This document shows positions 52,184-55,212 of a stretch of 55,212 nt of DNA, piece after piece; within the stretch, counting starts at the first letter, position 1, and each line of letters begins with the position of its first letter. Source of the DNA: Bacteroidia bacterium (GTDB taxonomy: Bacteria; Bacteroidota; Bacteroidia; Bacteroidales; Prolixibacteraceae); assembly GCA_026391295.1 (NCBI GenBank), contig JAPLDS010000060.1:1-55212 (forward strand). Direction: 5' to 3'. Below the pieces are notes generated by a model, which made no database searches, was not told the DNA's origin, and worked only from the letters and a program-made list of their open reading frames with translations. Both the position numbers and the translations under genes were made by a program.

Positions 52184-52997
52184 ATGGCACTAAGAATTGG
52201 CGATAAAGTTAGGTTTCTAAATGAAGTTGGTGGTGGTCGTATCACCTCGGTCGTCAATGATCAGATGGTTAATGTTGAAACGGAAGATGGCTTCGAAGTT
52301 CCAACCTTCATTCATAATCTTATCGTGGTTAATGTGCCCGACCAGTACGAAAGTGGGAAAGCCCGCAATGCCATAGCTCCTGAAACTACTAAAGCCGCCG
52401 AGCCAAAGCGAATCTCTATGCCTGAAGAGCCTTGGTTTACTGATAAAAATCAGGTTGTGGGCAAAGATAATGCAGAGCTATTCTTTGCTTTGGTGCCTGA
52501 AAATTCAGCAAATCCGCCAACAGGTAATATTGCTATGCAAGCAGAATTCTTTCACGACTAGTCGGTTTTTTAAGGTTCCAGTGATGCTAGTTCCTCTTGC
52601 GGATAATCCACTTAAAGCTGAATTAGAGAAGCTCTCAAATCATGATTTTAGTCAGGCCATTGCAGCTAAAGAGTCTGAAAAGAAAGAGGTTGTAATCGGT
52701 TTGCCTAACCTTGATTTAGTGGAGATTGATCTTCATATCGCTGAACTTTTGGATGATATTTCCAATATGACGAATGCAGAAATGCTATCAGTTCAGATGG
52801 ATAAGTTTAAGATGGAACTCGAAAATGCTATAAAAACTGGGGTGAAGAGAATCGTATTTATCCATGGGGTAGGAAATGGAACACTAAAGAGTGAGGTGAG
52901 GCGGGAGCTAGATCGGAATTATGCTAAATATCCGATGCAAGATGCCTCTTTTCGCGAATATGGCTTTGGCGCTACGATGGTTATTTTAAAAAAATAG
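52184..52997 (+). pseudogene. DUF2027-Smr domain protein, broken by an internal deletion and frameshift
   Basis: Frame 1 (52184 to TAG 52559-52561) has the DUF2027 start (MALRIGDKVRFLNEVGGGRI), then a linker and the ELFFALVPEN segment. Frame 2 becomes homologous at about 52542 (QNSFTTSRFF, then VPVMLVPLADNPL) and continues to TAG/TAA at 52995-52997 with the Smr nuclease-like domain, including VEIDLHIAELLDD and IVFIHGVGNGTL. In this family a middle beta-domain separates ALVPEN from SFxxxxFF; here about 80-100 residues are missing by memory of the family, and the frames do not match. Both ends look otherwise intact, so the change is probably recent, or an assembly error. A short independent Smr protein from the ATG at 52455 cannot be excluded. 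Confidence 0.75.
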
Positions 52998-53013
52998 ACT
53001 CTTAAAATCGGAT

Positions 53014-53367
53014 TTAGCCTCCAGCTTTTTTGGCCTTGTAGCCACTCTTGGTTAGTAAGTCTAAGATTTTGTCTCTAAAATCACCTTGGATTAAAATCTC
53101 TCCATCCTTTACAGTCCCACCAACACCACATTTTGTTTTTAATTGTCTGCCCAACTCCTTCAGGTCATCCTCTGATCCAACAAAACCTTCAACTAAAGTT
53201 ACTTTCTTCCCTCCTCGTTGCTTCTTGTCAAGCAATACCTTTAGATTTTGTTTCTGAGGTGGTAGCGTTTCAGCCCCTTCTTGCTCGGAATCATATTTAT
53301 ATTCAAAATTAGTAGCTGTTGAATAAACAACTCCTTCTCTAGATTTTCTATTGTCTTGGTTTGCCAT
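53014..53367 (-). CDS. SUI1/YciH-family translation initiation factor-like protein
   Basis: A 117-residue protein. The C-terminal 75 residues form the SUI1 (eIF1) fold with [10 protein letters not shown] and [25 protein letters not shown], the diagnostic signature. The N-terminal 40 residues are a polar, variable extension. In E. coli YciH is dispensable and affects start-site stringency under stress; the role here is unknown. It faces the DUF2027-Smr gene tail to tail. Confidence 0.93.
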   Translation of the reverse strand: MANQDNRKSREGVVYSTATNFEYKYDSEQEGAETLPPQKQNLKVLLDKKQRGGKKVTLVEGFVGSEDDLKELGRQLKTKCGVGGTVKDGEILIQGDFRDKILDLLTKSGYKAKKAGG

Positions 53368-53694
53368 ATCTAATTTTCAGACAGTTAATAGTCCACTACA
53401 AGTTTCAGAAATTAGGAATATTCCAACTCATTGTCGTCACCTTTTCTTTCAATTCTAAAATTTAAAAGTAGCTATTTTTTTCAATTTTACGGCTTCGTTA
53501 AACCCTCCATTTCCCATAACTTATAATGGTTCTATTTTAGCATCAGGACGTTTTTTGATCCATAAATTTTCGCAATTTTGTCCTGTCATTTAATCCAAAA
53601 TTAATGACATAACTGACTTTTGTCATAGTTTTTAGATGCATTTGTTTCTTCTCTAACGGTGCAGTTGTTCAAGTAGTATGCTAACTATTAATTT
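53368..53694. other. Divergent intergenic region upstream of nfnA
   Basis: 327 bases, AT-rich, no gene seen. Around 53584-53626 there are three related hexamers (TGTCAT at 53584, ATGACA at 53604, TGTCAT at 53621), which form two inverted pairs and could be operator half-sites. No exact TAnnTTTG promoter was found. Confidence 0.45.
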
Positions 53695-54519
53695 ATGAAT
53701 AAGATACTCGAGAAGACCTATTTTTCAGATAAAGTTGTTCAGCTTTTAATCGATAATCCTCTTATTGCGAAGGCGCGCAAACCAGGAAATTTTGTAATCC
53801 TGCGTATTGGTAACGATGGAGAACGCTTTCCATTGACTATTGCTGGTGCAGATCCAGTTCGAGGTACGATCACTCTGGTGGTTCAGATCATGGGTGTTAG
53901 CTCCTCGAAACTGGTAGCGCTGGAGGTAGGTGATTCAATTACTGACCTGGTTGGACCTCTTGGTAAACCAACGCATATTGCTCAAGTTGGAACAATCTTA
54001 GCTGCTGGTGGTGGTGTAGGAGTGGCTCCTTTATTGCCGATTGTTGAGGCATTTAAGAAAGCAGGTAATCGCGTTCTTACTGTGATCGCAGCTCGTTCTA
54101 AAGAACTGATTATTCTAGAAGATGAACTGCGGAAATGGTCGGATGAACTTATTGTAATGACGGATGATGGTTCCTATGGTGTACAAGGTCTTGTGACTGC
54201 AGGAATGGAGAAGTTTATTCAACAAGAACAGATTGATGAGTGCATTGTGATTGGCCCTGCTATCATGATGAAGTTTGCGTCGCTATTGACTAAAAAGTAT
54301 ACTATACCTACGCAAGCAAGCCTTAACTCGATTATGGTTGATGGCACCGGAATGTGCGGTGCCTGTCGGGTTTCGGTAGGGGGCAAGACGAAATTTACCT
54401 GTGTGGATGGCCCTGAGTTTGATGCTCACCTGGTAGATTTCGATGAGATGCTCATGCGTTTAGGGGGCTATCTGAATGAAGAAAAGATGGCTGTCCAGAC
54501 TTATTCCAATTCACTTTAA
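53695..54519 (+). CDS. nfnA: NfnA-type FAD/NAD-binding subunit (sulfide/dihydroorotate dehydrogenase-like)
   Basis: A 274-residue flavoprotein of the ferredoxin-NADP reductase superfamily. The FAD site is in RFPLTIAGAD, the nucleotide-binding loop in AAGGGVGVAPLLP, and a [2Fe-2S] cluster is bound by C-x-x-x-x-C-x-x-C type Cys residues in GTGMCGACRV and TCVDGPEFDAH. It is followed after 12 bases by the large subunit gene, so the pair is likely the NADH-dependent reduced ferredoxin:NADP+ oxidoreductase (NfnAB), which bifurcates electrons in anaerobes. The pair is sometimes annotated as glutamate synthase subunits; the missing glutamine-amidotransferase partner favours Nfn. Confidence 0.9.
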   Translation: MNKILEKTYFSDKVVQLLIDNPLIAKARKPGNFVILRIGNDGERFPLTIAGADPVRGTITLVVQIMGVSSSKLVALEVGDSITDLVGPLGKPTHIAQVGTILAAGGGVGVAPLLPIVEAFKKAGNRVLTVIAARSKELIILEDELRKWSDELIVMTDDGSYGVQGLVTAGMEKFIQQEQIDECIVIGPAIMMKFASLLTKKYTIPTQASLNSIMVDGTGMCGACRVSVGGKTKFTCVDGPEFDAHLVDFDEMLMRLGGYLNEEKMAVQTYSNSL

Positions 54520-54531
54520 TTTGATTGCTTC

Positions 54532-55212
54532 ATGTCATTAAGTCCAGAATATCTAAAGGAAGAGCGAGCTCAGATTTGGAGGACGGAGCTGCGTGCTAAA
54601 CTGAAAACAAAGGATCGGATTGTAATACCCCGGGTTCATATGCCTGAGCTGGCTGCTGAGATTCGAGTTATGCATCAGGACCGAGAGGTTAATATGGGTT
54701 TAACCTATGAACAAGCTATTGTTGAATCCTCGCGATGTATGGATTGTGTCAATCCAACTTGTATCGAAGGGTGTCCAGTAAATATCAATATTCCTAAGTT
54801 TATAAAGTTTATTGAACAAGGAGAGGTGCTTAAGGCCGCATCTACACTGAAAGAGACGAATGCCTTGCCGGCAGTGTGCGGACGTGTTTGCCCTCAGGAA
54901 AAACAATGTGAGTCACGCTGCTTTTATGTCGATAAACTGGATAAACCTTCCATTGCTATTGGTCATCTCGAACGGTTTGCAGCCGACTTTGAGAGATCAT
55001 CAGGCGTATTTAATATTCCAAAAGTTGCTAAGCCTAATGGTATCAAAATAGCAACTGTTGGATCGGGTCCAGCTTCTCTTGCATTTGCTGGCGATATGGT
55101 TAAATATGGTTACGATGTAACAGTCTTTGAGGCATTGCATGAGATTGGTGGGGTACTTAAATATGGTATTCCTGAATTTCGACTTCCTAATTCTATCGTC
55201 GATTTTGAATTG
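54532..55212 (+). CDS. nfnB: NfnB-type large subunit (NADPH-dependent glutamate synthase-like), N-terminal part
   Basis: The first 227 codons of a gene that runs off the right edge. Start ATG 54532. The N-terminal domain binds two [4Fe-4S] clusters: Cys 69, 72, 77 and 81 (CMDCVNPTCIEGCP), and Cys 116, 120, 126 and 130 (CGRVCPQEKQCESRC). An FAD/NAD(P) Rossmann loop follows (TVGSGPASLAFAGD, about 176-189) and then the GGVLKYGIPEFRLP motif. This is the small-chain glutamate synthase fold that serves as NfnB or SudA/GltD-type protein. Coupled with nfnA by 12 bases. Confidence 0.92.
   Translation, partial: MSLSPEYLKEERAQIWRTELRAKLKTKDRIVIPRVHMPELAAEIRVMHQDREVNMGLTYEQAIVESSRCMDCVNPTCIEGCPVNINIPKFIKFIEQGEVLKAASTLKETNALPAVCGRVCPQEKQCESRCFYVDKLDKPSIAIGHLERFAADFERSSGVFNIPKVAKPNGIKIATVGSGPASLAFAGDMVKYGYDVTVFEALHEIGGVLKYGIPEFRLPNSIVDFEL

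Overview
The window is a chromosomal segment of an AT-leaning member of the Bacteroidota, most likely an anaerobic or facultative Bacteroidia. The markers are a SusC/SusD pair, a type IX secretion (T9SS) sorting domain, a DUF1800/DUF1501 pair, DUF2027-Smr, DUF4834, twin-arginine Gfo/Idh/MocA oxidoreductases, an NfnAB-type electron-bifurcating pair, and promoters of the Bacteroidota type (TTTG about 19 bases before TAnnTTTG). Shine-Dalgarno sequences are generally absent. The species cannot be named from the sequence alone.

Layout. 1-1.7 kb: nadB and the start of nadC (NAD synthesis). 1.9-4.1 kb: a secreted Met/Gly/Cys-repeat protein and a Gfo/Idh/MocA oxidoreductase. 4.5-11.5 kb: a probable peptidoglycan-scavenging locus with a secreted nuclease/phosphatase-fold protein, an SSS symporter and a NamZ exo-muramidase on the minus strand, diverging from a NagZ-like GH3 fused to an AmiE-like serine hydrolase. 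11.7-14.3 kb: a small DNA-binding protein, tRNA-Val(UAC), a tandem duplication of the tRNA 3' end, two arrays of about 50-bp hairpin monomers, two degenerate tRNA-Val copies, and a PIG-L deacetylase between them. 14.3-16.2 kb: a six-hairpin-glycosidase-like protein cut short by an in-frame TGA. 16.5-18.6 kb: a hybrid histidine kinase. 18.6-22.6 kb: a broken DUF1800 gene and an intact T9SS-sorted DUF1501 gene, bracketed by a flavin reductase-rubredoxin gene and a duplicated fragment of its 3' end. 22.8-27 kb: a GH53 galactanase, an orphan antitoxin with a toxin remnant, two small conserved genes, a Cu/Zn efflux permease and a TonB-like protein. 27-31.3 kb: topB, folE, fabD. 31.4-38.2 kb: SusD, SusC and a second Gfo/Idh/MocA gene. 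38.3-44.9 kb: pheS, an M3 peptidase, glyS, DUF4834 and a U32 peptidase. 45-53.4 kb: a GH32 fructanase, dxs, DUF177, rpmF, a bactofilin, a polyprenyl synthase, metF, a disrupted DUF2027-Smr gene and a SUI1-family protein. 53.7 kb to the end: nfnA and the start of nfnB.

How it fits together. Much of the window is housekeeping: NAD, folate, isoprenoid and fatty acid synthesis, tRNA charging, and ribosomal protein L32. The accessory parts are glycan scavenging (GH3/AmiE, NamZ, GH53, GH32, SusCD) and scars of rearrangement. The most unusual region is 12.1-14.3 kb, where a functional-looking tRNA-Val, pseudo-tRNA copies and an ordered array of covarying hairpins surround one cargo gene. Separately, two genes (DUF1800 and DUF2027-Smr) each appear to carry an internal deletion that shifts the frame, one gene has a premature in-frame stop, and one toxin is reduced to its C-terminus. 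These need read-level confirmation before they are treated as biology.
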